Shown: positions 49,109-58,482, numbered from the stretch's first letter. The stretch is DNA of 64,000 nt from Planococcus liqunii (GCF_030413595.1 NZ_CP129238.1:434001-498000), one strand, 5' to 3'. A program made the numbers and translations. Notes: generated by a model from the sequence alone, not told the origin.

Positions 49109-49125
49109 TTTAAAAGACGAGGAAT

Positions 49126-49153
49126 CCCGGCAGGTTGGCTGCCGGGTTTTTTT
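49126..49153 (+). terminator. Terminator of the YfkM-like gene
   Basis: CCCGGCAG (49126-49133) pairs with CTGCCGGG (49139-49146), followed by seven T. Downstream, two AATAAATC motifs 20 bases apart (49242, 49262) weakly recall the 21-bp arrays elsewhere. Confidence 0.88.
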
Positions 49154-49289
49154 GTGCGCAAAAAAGTTGCGAACGAATTGATGTGGCTCGGGGAGATCTT
49201 TCGTTTTTGCGTGCAAAATCAGTTGAACAAAGAGCAGCGCAAATAAATCTTGGGGAACGCGAATAAATCCCGATTCCATACAATCGCCT

Positions 49290-49319
49290 ATTGAATCAAT
49301 AAGCGAACACTTATATAAT
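49290..49319 (+). promoter_or_regulatory. ars promoter with operator-like palindromes
   Basis: TTGAAT (49291-49296) and TATAAT (49314-49319) are separated by 17 bases. The -35 box lies within the perfect palindrome ATTGAATCAAT (49290-49300), and a second near-palindrome (CTTATATAATAAG) covers the -10. ArsR repressors typically bind over this region. Confidence 0.65.
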
Positions 49320-49349
49320 AAGCAAGACTAAGCCGAAGAAGGTGAAAAC

Positions 49350-49679
49350 ATGGATTATCTTCAAATGGAATCGTATTTAAAAGCGATCAGTGACCATAAC
49401 CGAATGCTGATTTTAAAATATCTGTCGAAGGATTCGCTGTGCATTTGCGAATTCACCGAGCTTTTAGACATGACGCAGCCGGCCATCAGCCAGCATATGC
49501 GCAAATTGAAGCAGGCAGAACTCGTTACAGAAGAAAAGCGGGGCCGCTGGACCATTTGGGCATTGAATGTGCGCCATCCGCAATACCCGATACTGATTCA
49601 TTTATTGAGTCTTCTTCCGGAACCGGAACGGACGATTGAAACCTTGGTGGCCGAAGGGAAAAAAGTAGTTTGTAGTTAA
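49350..49679 (+). CDS. arsR: Arsenic-responsive repressor ArsR
   Basis: This 109-residue winged-helix ArsR/SmtB repressor has the arsenite-binding pair in DSLCICEFTELLDMTQPAISQHMRKL (residues ~29-54), where Cys-x-Cys lies at the start of the recognition helix region, and a further Cys at the C-terminus (KKVVCS). It would release DNA on binding As(III)/Sb(III). GAAGGTG precedes the ATG. It is followed after 12 bases by the efflux pump gene. Confidence 0.9.
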   Translation: MDYLQMESYLKAISDHNRMLILKYLSKDSLCICEFTELLDMTQPAISQHMRKLKQAELVTEEKRGRWTIWALNVRHPQYPILIHLLSLLPEPERTIETLVAEGKKVVCS

Positions 49680-49691
49680 GGAGAGGGAACC

Positions 49692-50987
49692 GTGGAAGTT
49701 TGGTTAGCGGGATTTATATTTATTATTACGTTATTTTTGGTTATTGCGCAGCCGCGCAATCTATCGATCGGCTGGTCGGCGGTCGGTGGAGCTATTGTGG
49801 CGCTGCTTGTTGGAGTCGTCGACTTTGGAGATGTGTGGGATGTGACTGGCATCGTCTGGAACGCCACATTGACGTTTGTGGCGCTGATTATCATTTCATT
49901 GATTCTTGATGAAATCGGCTTTTTTGAATGGGCCGCCTTACATATGGCGCGTTTTGCCAAAGGCAGCGGCTTGCGGATGTTTTTCCTGGTCATCGTGCTC
50001 GGCGCCATTGTAGCGGCGTTGTTTGCGAACGACGGAGCAGCACTCATCTTGACGCCGATTGTGCTAGCAATGGTACGGGCATTGAAGTTCAAAGATGCCA
50101 TGATTCTGCCGTTCATCATGGCGTCCGGGTTTATCGCGGATACGGCGTCATTGCCGTTTGTGGTCAGCAACTTGGTCAATATCGTATCGGCCGACTTTTT
50201 TGGCATCGGTTTTACCGAGTATGCCCTGCATATGATTGTTCCTAATTTGTTCAGCATCCTTGCGAGCATGCTCGTCTTGTATTTGTATTTCCGAAAAGAC
50301 ATACCAAAAGGGTTTGATGCCAGTGCTTTAAAGGCGCCTGCATCAGCAATTAAAGATTTGAAATTGTTCCGTCTTTCCTGGGCAGTCCTTGGCATTCTGC
50401 TGGTCGGCTATTTCATCAGCAGCCCATTTGGCATTCCGGTATCGTTCATTGCCGGCATCGTTGCCATTCTGTTTTTGGCGATTTCACGCAGAAGCGAATC
50501 GGTCCATACAAAAGCAGTATTGAAAGGTGCTCCTTGGAATATCGTCTTTTTCTCCATCGGAATGTACGTAGTGGTTTACGGATTGCGCAATGCCGGCTTG
50601 ACCTCCGTTTTGGCGACGGCGATCGAATGGACTTCAAGCCATGGCTTGTATGCAGCGACAATCGGCATGGGCTTTATCGCCGCCATCTTGTCGTCGTTCA
50701 TGAACAATATGCCGACGGTCATGATCGATGCGCTTGCCATTGCGGAAACCAATACGACCGGGGTGGTGCGGGAAGCGTTGATCTATGCCAACGTTATCGG
50801 TTCGGACCTCGGGCCGAAGATTACGCCGATTGGTTCTTTGGCTACGCTTTTATGGCTTCATGTCTTGAAAGCCAAAGGGGTTACAATCAGCTGGGGCTAT
50901 TATTTCAAAATCGGCATCATTTTGACGGTGCCAACTTTGTTTATCACCTTGACGGGCCTTTACTTGTGGCTCACTATTTTAAATTAA
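49692..50987 (+). CDS. arsB: Arsenite efflux permease ArsB
   Basis: This 431-residue member of the ArsB family with about 12 membrane helices extrudes arsenite/antimonite using the proton gradient. Recognisable segments are [19 protein letters not shown] (~22), [18 protein letters not shown] (~112) and [17 protein letters not shown] (~336). The start is a GTG after AAGGAGAGG. No arsenate reductase gene (arsC) follows, so arsenate resistance would need a reductase encoded elsewhere. Confidence 0.93.
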   Translation: MEVWLAGFIFIITLFLVIAQPRNLSIGWSAVGGAIVALLVGVVDFGDVWDVTGIVWNATLTFVALIIISLILDEIGFFEWAALHMARFAKGSGLRMFFLVIVLGAIVAALFANDGAALILTPIVLAMVRALKFKDAMILPFIMASGFIADTASLPFVVSNLVNIVSADFFGIGFTEYALHMIVPNLFSILASMLVLYLYFRKDIPKGFDASALKAPASAIKDLKLFRLSWAVLGILLVGYFISSPFGIPVSFIAGIVAILFLAISRRSESVHTKAVLKGAPWNIVFFSIGMYVVVYGLRNAGLTSVLATAIEWTSSHGLYAATIGMGFIAAILSSFMNNMPTVMIDALAIAETNTTGVVREALIYANVIGSDLGPKITPIGSLATLLWLHVLKAKGVTISWGYYFKIGIILTVPTLFITLTGLYLWLTILN

Positions 50988-50996
50988 ACAATTCCA

Positions 50997-51027
50997 AAAA
51001 AAAGCTCGCGACTGCGAGCTTTTTTTA
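50997..51027. terminator. Bidirectional terminator between arsB and the GNAT gene
   Basis: AAAAAAAAGCTCGC pairs with GCGAGCTTTTTTT around a GACT loop, with A and T runs on both sides. It serves both convergent genes. Confidence 0.9.
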
Positions 51028-51822
51028 ATCCAGAAACTTCGCCATATAAAGTTCGTCGTACGGTTTTTCGTCGATCATCAGCGATTTTTTGCGGATGCCT
51101 TCTTTTTCGTAGCCCGATTTATCGTAAAGTTTGCGGGCAGCGGTGTTTTCTTCGACGACTGTCAATTCCAGGCGAGTGACGCCTTTTGCGGCAGACCATT
51201 CTTCGGCTTTTTGCAGCAGTGAAGTGGCGATGCCTTTATTTTGTGCGCTTTTCTGGACTCCGAGAATCAGGGCTGCCCGGTGAGCTGCCCGTTTGGCGTC
51301 ATTTCCGATAAGCATCAAGTAACCGACATGTTCGCCGTTCAATATAGCAATAAAGATGGCAGAATGGCCTTTTTGCTTCCAGTCGATGATTTGCTTGCGC
51401 ATGCTTTGTGTAGACTGAACCCGTTCGTTTTGTCCGTACAGCATAAATTCGGATTCTGATTCGACTTGGCGCTGCAGCGATACAAGGGAGCGGGCGTCGC
51501 CGTGTTCCGCAGCCCGGATCAGCAAGACATCTTCGTTGCCGTCGTTGGCGTTATGGGCGCCGGAAGTATCCGTCCGTTCAAAGGTGACGTAGCGGTTTGT
51601 GATAATTTCGCTGACGTGATAACCGGCGTCCATCCAAGCATGGAAATGCTTAGCAGGCGGTTTCGTTTTTTTCCACCAGCTTTTGTTCAAATAGGCGGCA
51701 TTCGGCAATTGTTGACCCATAATCTGTTCAATTTCGTTAAAAGACAAAGTAATTTTGGAAGCGGAGGCTGATGCAAAATAATCGGCAAGTGGAATGTATT
51801 TTTTTTCCAGAATTATGGTCAT
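51025..51822 (-). CDS. GNAT acetyltransferase with N-terminal DUF7662-like domain
   Basis: This 265-residue fusion has an N-terminal domain (~1-80) with TLSFNEIEQIMGQQLPNAA and the WW/HxWxxAGY pattern (SWWKK…HFHAWMDAGYHV) seen in the DUF7662 domain, then a GNAT domain with acetyl-CoA loop VQKSAQNKGIATSLLQKAEEW and LTVVEENTAARKLYDKSGYEKEG. Substrate unknown. I chose the ATG at 51822, placed eight bases after AAAGGAGC, rather than the frame opening at 51849. It is convergent with arsB. Confidence 0.75.
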   Translation of the reverse strand: MTIILEKKYIPLADYFASASASKITLSFNEIEQIMGQQLPNAAYLNKSWWKKTKPPAKHFHAWMDAGYHVSEIITNRYVTFERTDTSGAHNANDGNEDVLLIRAAEHGDARSLVSLQRQVESESEFMLYGQNERVQSTQSMRKQIIDWKQKGHSAIFIAILNGEHVGYLMLIGNDAKRAAHRAALILGVQKSAQNKGIATSLLQKAEEWSAAKGVTRLELTVVEENTAARKLYDKSGYEKEGIRKKSLMIDEKPYDELYMAKFLD

Positions 51823-52198
51823 TAAATTCGCTCCTTTTTTGAAACACAATGGATTGGTTATGGGAATTATACCATTTGTCCTATTAAAATGTATATAATT
51901 ATTTCTATTTTCTAAAAACTTTTTTTAATGCTGGAAATTGATGAGTATATAATATCTTAAATTTCTATTTTTATAATACTTTAGTCCTTAAAATCTAATG
52001 AAGAGCCGTGTTATCAGACTATTTAATAAACTGTTACTTCCTTGTTTTTCTGCAGAAACATAAAAGCACCATCGAGCTTCTGCCACAAAGCTTTGCAGCT
52101 TTTGCATTTTTGCCAGCACATATCTTATTGTATTTCGGCAACGCGCAGAGTTGTGTTAAAATAATCACGGAAACCAACTTTATTCAGGAGGCTATTAC
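51823..52198. other. AT-rich intergenic region, divergent promoters expected
   Basis: This 376-base stretch between the minus-strand GNAT gene and ppaC is very AT-rich and has several TATAAT-like sequences (for example ATTATA at 51866-51871 for the minus strand and TAAAAT at 52157-52162 for the plus strand) but no convincingly spaced promoter pair. I see no gene and no repeat of the families found elsewhere. Confidence 0.5.
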
Positions 52199-53125
52199 AT
52201 GTCAAACGTTTTTGTATTCGGTCACAAGAATCCAGACACGGATTCTATTTGTTCGGCCATTTCATATGCTTACTTAAAAAATCAGATTGGAATGCAGGCA
52301 GAGCCAATCCGTTTAGGCGAGTTAAACAACGAAACCATTTATGCACTGGAAAAATTCGCTTTCGAACAGCCGCGCCTTGTTGAACGTGTATCGGAAGAAG
52401 TGTCGCAGGTCATCCTGGTCGACCACAACGAACGCCAGCAAAGTGCGGAAGATATTGGAGATGTCCAGGTCATCGAAGTGATTGACCATCACCGGATCGC
52501 CAATTTTGAAACAACGGATCCGCTTTATTTCCGGGCAGAGCCTGTAGGCTGCACGACGACTATCCTGCTCAAGTTGTTCAAGGAAAACGGCGTGGAAATT
52601 CCAGCGAACATTGCCGGGTTGATGCTGTCCGCCATCATTTCAGATTCACTCCTATTCAAATCACCGACCTGCACGCCTCAAGACATTGCAGCGGCACGCG
52701 AATTGGCTGAAATTGCAAAAGTGGATGCAGAAGAATACGGTCTGGCTATGCTGAAAGCAGGAGCCGATTTAAGCAATAAAACATTGGAAGATTTGATGTC
52801 TTTGGATTCCAAAGAATTCGAAGCAGGCGACCACCGTTTTGAAGTGGCTCAAGTAAATGCCATTGATGTGAACGATGTTATCACCCGTCAAAAAGAATTG
52901 GAAGTATTGATGCAGCAAATCATCGCTGAAAAAGGATTGGATTTGTTTGCGTTCGTCGTAACCGATATTTTGAACAACAACTCTGTCGCCATCGTTCTGG
53001 GCAGAAGAGCGGACATCATCGAAGGTGCGTTCAAATCAAGCGTTGTTGACAACCGCGTTCTTTTGCCAGGCGTTGTTTCGCGCAAAAAACAAATTGTACC
53101 GGTCATCACCGAAGCGCTTAGCTGA
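52199..53125 (+). CDS. ppaC: Manganese-dependent inorganic pyrophosphatase
   Basis: This 308-residue family II pyrophosphatase hydrolyses PPi to drive biosynthesis. The DHH-type metal motifs are [14 protein letters not shown] (residues ~6-19), VDHNE, and DHHRI, and the C-terminal DHHA2 domain contains [13 protein letters not shown]. No CBS insert is present, so it is the short constitutive type. CAGGAGG precedes the ATG. A terminator follows directly. Confidence 0.96.
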   Translation: MSNVFVFGHKNPDTDSICSAISYAYLKNQIGMQAEPIRLGELNNETIYALEKFAFEQPRLVERVSEEVSQVILVDHNERQQSAEDIGDVQVIEVIDHHRIANFETTDPLYFRAEPVGCTTTILLKLFKENGVEIPANIAGLMLSAIISDSLLFKSPTCTPQDIAAARELAEIAKVDAEEYGLAMLKAGADLSNKTLEDLMSLDSKEFEAGDHRFEVAQVNAIDVNDVITRQKELEVLMQQIIAEKGLDLFAFVVTDILNNNSVAIVLGRRADIIEGAFKSSVVDNRVLLPGVVSRKKQIVPVITEALS

Positions 53126-53154
53126 CTCCTTTTCAGGAGTCAGTTTTTCTTTTT
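53122..53154 (+). terminator. Terminator of ppaC
   Basis: CTGACTCC (53122-53129) pairs with GGAGTCAG (53136-53143), followed by a T-rich tract. Confidence 0.9.
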
Positions 53155-53211
53155 TCTTAAGAAAGTATGGGTGTTTAAAATTACTGGGTACGGATAAATT
53201 GCCTGTCTTTG

Positions 53212-53335
53212 TATCTAGACTTGAGAATCTGTCCTGATAAGCCGTTTCAGTCTTGTCGGCGAAAATGGTGGAAAGCGCCATTACCGGCAAGGCTTCCAGC
53301 GCTTGCCGGGGCTAGACGGCCGCTTGCGCTTTTCC
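53212..53335 (-). repeat. 124-bp hairpin repeat unit, diverged copy
   Basis: Read on the minus strand it starts GGAAAAGCGCAAGCGGCCG and ends AGTCTAGATAC. The central hairpin is AATGG/CCATT (53264-53268 with 53278-53282), at the same unit offset (about 53-71) as in the other copies. It is in tandem with the next unit. Confidence 0.7.
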
Positions 53336-53458
53336 TAGTGTCCAGCTGCAGCGCCTAGATGCTCGGGGTCATAAGCCAGCCCAGCTATGTGGCAGAGGAC
53401 GCCACTTCGCCGGTCTGGCTTATGCCTGTCGCACCTACACAGGCGCTTCCGCTTTTCT
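53336..53458 (-). repeat. 123-bp hairpin repeat unit with extended stem
   Basis: On the minus strand it starts AGAAAAGCGGAAGCGCCTGT and ends CTGCAGCTGGACAC. The central GTGGC/GCCAC hairpin (53389-53393 with 53401-53405) extends outward through CATAAGCCAG/CTGGCTTATG into a long stem. It is closely related to the copy at 56676-56798. Confidence 0.8.
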
Positions 53459-53524
53459 TTGTATAAGCAAAAAAATTGAGGCTTGTTGTTTTCGTTGTTA
53501 TAGTAATGCCAAGAGGTGGATAAA

Positions 53525-54232
53525 ATGAAAATAGAGATTTGGTCAGATTATGTGTGCCCATTTTGTTACATAGGCAAACGAACACTGGAACAAGCTTTGA
53601 AGAGATCAGGCTATGAAAGCCAAGCAGACATTTCATTCAAAGCCTATCAATTAGACCCGAATACACCGGTAGATTCGACGGTTTCAACTTACGAATCACT
53701 GGCAAAAAAAATGGGGCAGACAGTCGAACAAGCGAAAGAAATGACAAAAGGGGTAGCAGAGCACGCACGCACTGTGGGCCTTGAATATAAATTTGACGGC
53801 ATGGTGGAAGCCAATACATTCGCTGCTCACCGTTTGGTGAAATGGGCGGAAAGTTTAGAAAAAGATGCCGAACTGACAGAACAATTGCTCCATGCTTATT
53901 TTATTGAGGCTAAGAACGTTGGGAATTCCGACGTATTAGTGGACCTTGCTGAGAAAGTGGAACTTCCAAGGGAAGATGCACAAGCAATTTTGGCTTCGGA
54001 ACGCTTTGCAGCCGAAGTGCAGACCGATGTTGAGGAAGCCCGCCAAATCGGCGTGCAAGGCGTACCGTTTTTCGTTATTAACCGAAAATATGCCATTTCC
54101 GGTGCCCAGCCGGTAGAAGCATTTGTGGATGCGTTGATCCAGATTGGAGAAGAAGAAGGGATCCGTCCCGCTTTAAAGCCATTGGGGAGAAAAAAAACTA
54201 CTTATTGCACAGGAGACTCTTGTGACATGTGA
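53525..54232 (+). CDS. DsbA/FrnE-family thiol oxidoreductase
   Basis: This 235-residue thioredoxin-fold protein of the DsbA-FrnE type has the redox motif CPFC in MKIEIWSDYVCPFCYIGKRT. GVPFFVINRKYAISGAQ carries the cis-proline near residue 178, and the C-terminus has CTGDSCDM. No signal peptide is present, so it acts in the cytoplasm, perhaps as a protein disulfide isomerase or glutathione-S-transferase-like enzyme. I chose the ATG at 53525 after AAGAGGTGG. Confidence 0.87.
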   Translation: MKIEIWSDYVCPFCYIGKRTLEQALKRSGYESQADISFKAYQLDPNTPVDSTVSTYESLAKKMGQTVEQAKEMTKGVAEHARTVGLEYKFDGMVEANTFAAHRLVKWAESLEKDAELTEQLLHAYFIEAKNVGNSDVLVDLAEKVELPREDAQAILASERFAAEVQTDVEEARQIGVQGVPFFVINRKYAISGAQPVEAFVDALIQIGEEEGIRPALKPLGRKKTTYCTGDSCDM

Positions 54233-54327
54233 GCAGAGAGGTGGATTTCCACTCTGCTTTTTGGTAAGATAATAATGTCTTGAAATCGAGAGTTGTAAAA
54301 ATAGCATAAGAGGAGTTTTGTATTAAG

Positions 54328-54957
54328 ATGAATGTATTAGTTGTTAAAGCGAATAACCGTCCGGCTTCTGAAGGTATCTCCAGCAAAATGCACGAAGTAT
54401 TTATGAATGAAATTGATAAAGGGTTAAACATCCAAACCTTTGACGTATTTGAAGAAGATATGCCGTATTTCGGCCAGGACTTTTTCAATGCGATGCAAAA
54501 ATCAGCTCAAGCTGAGGCAATGACTGAAACAGAACAGCGCATTTTGACTGCTTCTGCTAAAGCAATGGACGCTTTCATGGAAGCAGACGTTGTCGTATTT
54601 GCTTTCCCATTATGGAACATGACGATTCCTGCAGCGTTGCAAACATTTATTGACTACATTTACCGCGCAGGCATGACGTTTAAATATACAGAAAACGGTC
54701 CGGTTGGTCTGGTTCCGGATAAAAAAGTTATCATTTTGAATGCTCGCGGCGGTGTTTACTCAACACCGGAAGCAGCCCCTGCTGAAATGAGTGTTACTTA
54801 TATCCGCAACATCATGAACTTCTTTGGCATCCAGGACATCAACGAAGTCATCATTGAAGGGCATGCAGCTGATCCTGAAGCAGCCCCTGCCATTATTGAA
54901 GAAGGCATGGAGCGCGTAAAACAAGCAGCTCGCTCTCTTCAAGGCGTAAGAGCATAA
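54328..54957 (+). CDS. azoR: FMN-dependent NADH-azoreductase
   Basis: This 209-residue flavodoxin-like enzyme reduces quinones and azo bonds with NADH. It has NRPASEGISS (phosphate loop, ~10), PLWNMTIPAALQTFIDYIYRAGMTFKYTENGPVGL (~91-125) and LNARGGVYS, characteristic of the AzoR/AcpD family, and is of normal length. AGAGGAG precedes the ATG. It stands alone between two terminated units. Confidence 0.93.
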   Translation: MNVLVVKANNRPASEGISSKMHEVFMNEIDKGLNIQTFDVFEEDMPYFGQDFFNAMQKSAQAEAMTETEQRILTASAKAMDAFMEADVVVFAFPLWNMTIPAALQTFIDYIYRAGMTFKYTENGPVGLVPDKKVIILNARGGVYSTPEAAPAEMSVTYIRNIMNFFGIQDINEVIIEGHAADPEAAPAIIEEGMERVKQAARSLQGVRA

Positions 54958-54973
54958 TTGAATGTATTCCCGA

Positions 54974-55010
54974 AAGCCCGAAAGCGAAATCCGCTTTCGG
55001 GCTTTTCTTA
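54974..55010 (+). terminator. Terminator of azoR
   Basis: AAGCCCGAAAGCG pairs with CGCTTTCGGGCTT around a five-base loop, followed by TT. Confidence 0.88.
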
Positions 55011-55069
55011 TAGGTTAGGAATTCGGGTGACAGGGTACACATTTAATAAAACCTTAGAGGAGGGACAGC

Positions 55070-56623
55070 ATGCGGCAAGAAGAAAATATCACGCAAGTTC
55101 CGGACGAGCAGAAGTCTTATTGGAGAGAGTATAAGGATGTGCCAAGTTACCCTGCGCTTCAAGGAAACGAGTCTACGGATGTTGGAATTATAGGCGGCGG
55201 GATTGTCGGTGTAATCAGCGCTTACCTGCTGGCGAAAGCCGGGCGGAAAGTGACGTTGATCGACGCCGGCAAGCTGATTGATGGCGTGACAGGCTATACG
55301 ACTGCAAAAATCACGGCCCAGCATGGCGTATTTTACTTCCCGCTGATTAAAATTATGGGGCAGGAAAAAGCGCGCCAGTATTACGATGCAAATATGGCTG
55401 GGCTGAACTACATCGAAGAAACGGCTTCTGAACTTGGCATCGACTGCGACTTTTCGCATCAAAATGCCTTTATCTACGCCAATACCGCTATTGGAGCCAA
55501 GCTGGTTCAAAAAGAAGCGGAAGCTTACGAGCAGTTAGGGATCAACGGCGGTTTGGCGAAAGAGGAAGTGGAACTGCCATTTGAAGTGCAGGAAGCGCTT
55601 GTCATGCGAAATCAGGCACAGTTCCATCCGGTCAAATTTTTGGCGAAGCTGGTCAGTGAAATCGAGCGCCTCGGCGGAAAGATTTATGAACAAACCCGTG
55701 CAGTCAAGATTTTGAGTAAAAACGATCCGGTGATCCAGACGGAAAACATGTCTCATCTTTCCTGCAATAAAGTGATTGTTGCGACTCATTACCCGTTCAA
55801 TAGTTCAGACGGCTTTTACTTTACACGGCTCAACATAAACCGTTCTTATGTCATTGGAGCCCGCACGACCGGGAAAGTTCCGGAAGGCATGTACATCAGC
55901 GCGGATATGCCTTCGCGCTCTATCCGCTATGCAACAGATGAAAACGGGGAAAAGCTTCTGCTGATCGGCGGCGATGGCCATGCAACCGGCAAAAGCAAAT
56001 CTCCGACCATGGAGCACTACAAAAACCTGGAGAAGTTCGGCGAAAAGTATTTTGGCATCCGTGAAATTCCGTACCGCTGGTCGGCACAAGACATGACCAC
56101 GCTTGATAAAGTGCCGTATGTCGGCACAATCACCGCCGGCTACGACAATATTCTAGTCGCGACAGGTTTCCATAAATGGGGCATGTCGAACGGAGCCGTA
56201 GCGGCTATGATGCTGTCGGACCAAATCCTCGGAAACCCGAATCCTTACGCAGAATTGTATGATCCGACACGCACCAAAATGAAAGCAGTCGATGCATTGA
56301 GCTTCTTAAAAGACAACGGTGGCGTAGCCAAGGAACTTGTCAAAGGGAAGTTGAAAATGCCGTCCAAAACAGTTGAGACATTGGGCAAAGATGAAGGCGG
56401 CTTAGTAAAATACGGCAAAGGCAAGGCCGGCGGCTATAAAGACAAATATGGCCAAGTGCATCTGGTGGATACAGCCTGTACCCACATGGGCTGCGAAACC
56501 CATTGGAACGACGCTGAACGTTCCTGGGACTGCCCATGCCACGGCTCCCGTTTTTCTTATACGGGAGAAGTGCTGGATGGGCCAGCTGTCAAACCGCTGA
56601 AGAAAATCGAACAGGAATATTAA
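55070..56623 (+). CDS. FAD-dependent oxidoreductase with C-terminal Rieske domain (YhfW-like)
   Basis: This 517-residue protein has an N-terminal DAO-type FAD domain (VGIIGGGIVGVISAYLLAKAG, ~residues 38-58) and a C-terminal Rieske 2Fe-2S domain with ligands in CTHMGC and CPCHGSRF (~469-494). B. subtilis YhfW has the same layout. The reaction is unknown, presumably an electron-transfer oxidation of a small amine or aldehyde-like substrate. GAGGAGGGAC precedes the ATG. Confidence 0.9.
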   Translation: MRQEENITQVPDEQKSYWREYKDVPSYPALQGNESTDVGIIGGGIVGVISAYLLAKAGRKVTLIDAGKLIDGVTGYTTAKITAQHGVFYFPLIKIMGQEKARQYYDANMAGLNYIEETASELGIDCDFSHQNAFIYANTAIGAKLVQKEAEAYEQLGINGGLAKEEVELPFEVQEALVMRNQAQFHPVKFLAKLVSEIERLGGKIYEQTRAVKILSKNDPVIQTENMSHLSCNKVIVATHYPFNSSDGFYFTRLNINRSYVIGARTTGKVPEGMYISADMPSRSIRYATDENGEKLLLIGGDGHATGKSKSPTMEHYKNLEKFGEKYFGIREIPYRWSAQDMTTLDKVPYVGTITAGYDNILVATGFHKWGMSNGAVAAMMLSDQILGNPNPYAELYDPTRTKMKAVDALSFLKDNGGVAKELVKGKLKMPSKTVETLGKDEGGLVKYGKGKAGGYKDKYGQVHLVDTACTHMGCETHWNDAERSWDCPCHGSRFSYTGEVLDGPAVKPLKKIEQEY

Positions 56624-56658
56624 AAAAAGCAGTGCGGAGAGATCTCCGCACTGCTTTT
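56623..56658. terminator. Terminator of the Rieske oxidoreductase gene
   Basis: AAAAGCAGTGCGGAGA (56625-56640) pairs with TCTCCGCACTGCTTTT (56643-56658). The stem is nearly perfect with a tight loop and could act in both directions. Confidence 0.88.
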
Positions 56659-56675
56659 GATTTTTGGTCCCGCTT

Positions 56676-56798
56676 TTCATGTCCAGCTGCAGCGCCTAGC
56701 TCCTCGGGACATAAGCCAGCCCAGCTGTGTGGCAAAGAGCGCCACTTCGCTGGACTTTCTTATGCCTTTCAGAGCTGAACAGGTGCTTCTGCTTTTCG
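56676..56798 (-). repeat. 123-bp hairpin repeat unit
   Basis: On the minus strand it starts CGAAAAGCAGAAGCACCTG and ends CTGCAGCTGGACAT. It has the same GTGGC/GCCAC hairpin with CATAAG extension as the unit at 53336-53458. A remnant of another unit end (GCTTTTC) abuts it on the left. It lies between two convergent genes. Confidence 0.8.
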
Positions 56799-56803
56799 TA
56801 TTA

Positions 56804-57325
56804 TTATGCAGGGTTTGCTTCTAGTTCAAGCGCAATTTTGATGTCTTCGCCGACCATTACGCCGCCTGTTTCAAGCGCTTGGTTCCATGTAAGGCCGAAA
56901 TCTTTGCGGTTTACTTTGCCTTCTGCGCTGAAAGCTACAACCTCTACGCCCCATGGGTTTGTGCCTTTTCCGCCGTATTCTACTTCGAAAGTAGCAGGGC
57001 GGGTGATGCCTTTAATGGTAAGGTCGCCGGTCAATTCATATTCATCGTCTTTTTTCGTGATGTCGTTTGCTTTGAATGTGATATGCGGGTGAGACTCAGC
57101 ATCAAAGAAATCAGCAGAACGCAAGTGGTTGTCGCGGTCTGTGTTATTTGTGTTAATGCTTGCTACATCGATTTTAAAATCGATCAAAGCGCCGTTTAGG
57201 TCTTCTTCGTTCGCTTCAACTTCCGCGTCGAATGAAGTGAAAGAGCCTTTTACTTTAGAGATCATCATGTGTTTTACTGAGAAGCCGATTTCAGAGTGAG
57301 CTGCGTCGATTGTCCATTTTTTCAT
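56804..57325 (-). CDS. YceI family lipid-binding protein
   Basis: This 173-residue lipocalin-like protein begins MKKWTIDAAHSEIGFSVKHMMISKVKGSF and binds polyisoprenoid or similar lipids in characterised members. DLTIKGITRPATFEVEYGG and FGLTWNQALETGGVMVGEDIKIALELE are typical. It has no signal peptide and is therefore probably cytoplasmic, as in other Firmicutes. GGAGGAATTATAC precedes the ATG. Its physiological role is not established. Confidence 0.92.
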   Translation of the reverse strand: MKKWTIDAAHSEIGFSVKHMMISKVKGSFTSFDAEVEANEEDLNGALIDFKIDVASINTNNTDRDNHLRSADFFDAESHPHITFKANDITKKDDEYELTGDLTIKGITRPATFEVEYGGKGTNPWGVEVVAFSAEGKVNRKDFGLTWNQALETGGVMVGEDIKIALELEANPA

Positions 57326-57525
57326 GTATAATTCCTCCTAAATATTCTATCTACTTTCACTATACCGCCATAAAATCTCAAAGTCAATAGGTTTTAATTA
57401 ATAATTCTCGAATTCAAGATATTATTTTATCGGTCTTTAGAACGGAAGATGCGGCTATCACTTGTCAAATCAACAATAAAATCGGATACTAATAGAAGCG
57501 AAAAGTTAGAAGGGATTTGCTTGGA

Positions 57526-58443
57526 ATGACGAAAGAACAATGGTTAAGTGATTTACGCCGCTTTTTGGCTGATGATCACGTGAAAATGGATGAACCGCTA
57601 CACTTACATACATTAACACGAATGGGTGGGCCAGCTGATATTTTTGTAACCCCTACAACCGAAGATGAAACTGCTTATGCAGTTAAATATGCATATGAAA
57701 ACAAAATACCGCTGTTGCTGCTTGGCAATGGTTCGAATATGGTCGTCCGTGACGGCGGCGTCCGCGGAATTGTCTTGAACTTGAAAAGCCTCCGCACAGT
57801 TCGCATTGATGGTACGTCCGTTTATGCGCAAGGCGGCGCCAATATTAAGGAAGTTTCCAAAATAGCAGCGGCCAACCGGCTGACAGGCTTTGAATTCGCC
57901 TGCGGCATCCCGGGTTCTATCGGCGGCGCTATGGCAATGAACGCCGGCGCATACGGCGGAGAAATCAAAGACATTATCCGCCAGGCTACTGTATTGACCC
58001 GTGAAGGGGAAAAATTGGTTTTATCTAAGGAAGATTTAGAGCTGGGCTACCGGAAAAGCATCATTATCAAAAAAGGCTATTATGTCTTGTCGGCTGAATT
58101 CGCATTGGAGTTTGGCAAACAGGCAGCCATTGATGCAAAAATGAGCGACTTGACGATTCAGCGCGAAACCAAGCAGCCGCTTGAATTTCCGTCGGCAGGC
58201 AGTGTCTTTAAACGGCCGCCAGGCAATTTTGCCGGAAAACTGATTCAGGAAAGCGGGCTTCAGGGCAAAGGCTTTGGCGGAGCGGAAGTTTCGACAAAAC
58301 ATGCCGGTTTTATCGTCAACAAAAACAATGCAACGGCAAATGATTACATCCAAACGATTGAAATGGTCAAAACAGCTGTCTTTGAAAAATTCGGCATTGA
58401 CTTGGAACTGGAAGTTAAGATTGTCGGAGAAGATTCTATTTAA
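57526..58443 (+). CDS. murB: UDP-N-acetylenolpyruvoylglucosamine reductase
   Basis: This 305-residue flavoenzyme reduces UDP-GlcNAc-enolpyruvate to UDP-MurNAc in peptidoglycan synthesis. FAD-binding region LLGNGSNMVVRDGGVRGIV (~62-80) and GIPGSIGGAMAMNAGAYGGE (~129-148) are present, and the catalytic Ser is in SAGSVFKRPPGNFAGKLI. I chose the ATG at 57526, ten bases after AGAAGGGA. A TTG at 57517 is the alternative. It is monocistronic, with a strong terminator. Confidence 0.95.
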   Translation: MTKEQWLSDLRRFLADDHVKMDEPLHLHTLTRMGGPADIFVTPTTEDETAYAVKYAYENKIPLLLLGNGSNMVVRDGGVRGIVLNLKSLRTVRIDGTSVYAQGGANIKEVSKIAAANRLTGFEFACGIPGSIGGAMAMNAGAYGGEIKDIIRQATVLTREGEKLVLSKEDLELGYRKSIIIKKGYYVLSAEFALEFGKQAAIDAKMSDLTIQRETKQPLEFPSAGSVFKRPPGNFAGKLIQESGLQGKGFGGAEVSTKHAGFIVNKNNATANDYIQTIEMVKTAVFEKFGIDLELEVKIVGEDSI

Positions 58444-58482
58444 AAAAGCGATGTGCCCATACTTGGGCCATCGCTTTTTTTT
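58443..58482 (+). terminator. Terminator of murB
   Basis: AAAAAGCGATG-GCCC pairs with GGGC-CATCGCTTTTT, followed by further T. Confidence 0.9.

Noticed and set aside
49237..49272. Fourth 21-bp array (AATAAATC repeated)
   Set aside because: Only two copies at 20 bp spacing and no ATAC start; too weak to list as an array.
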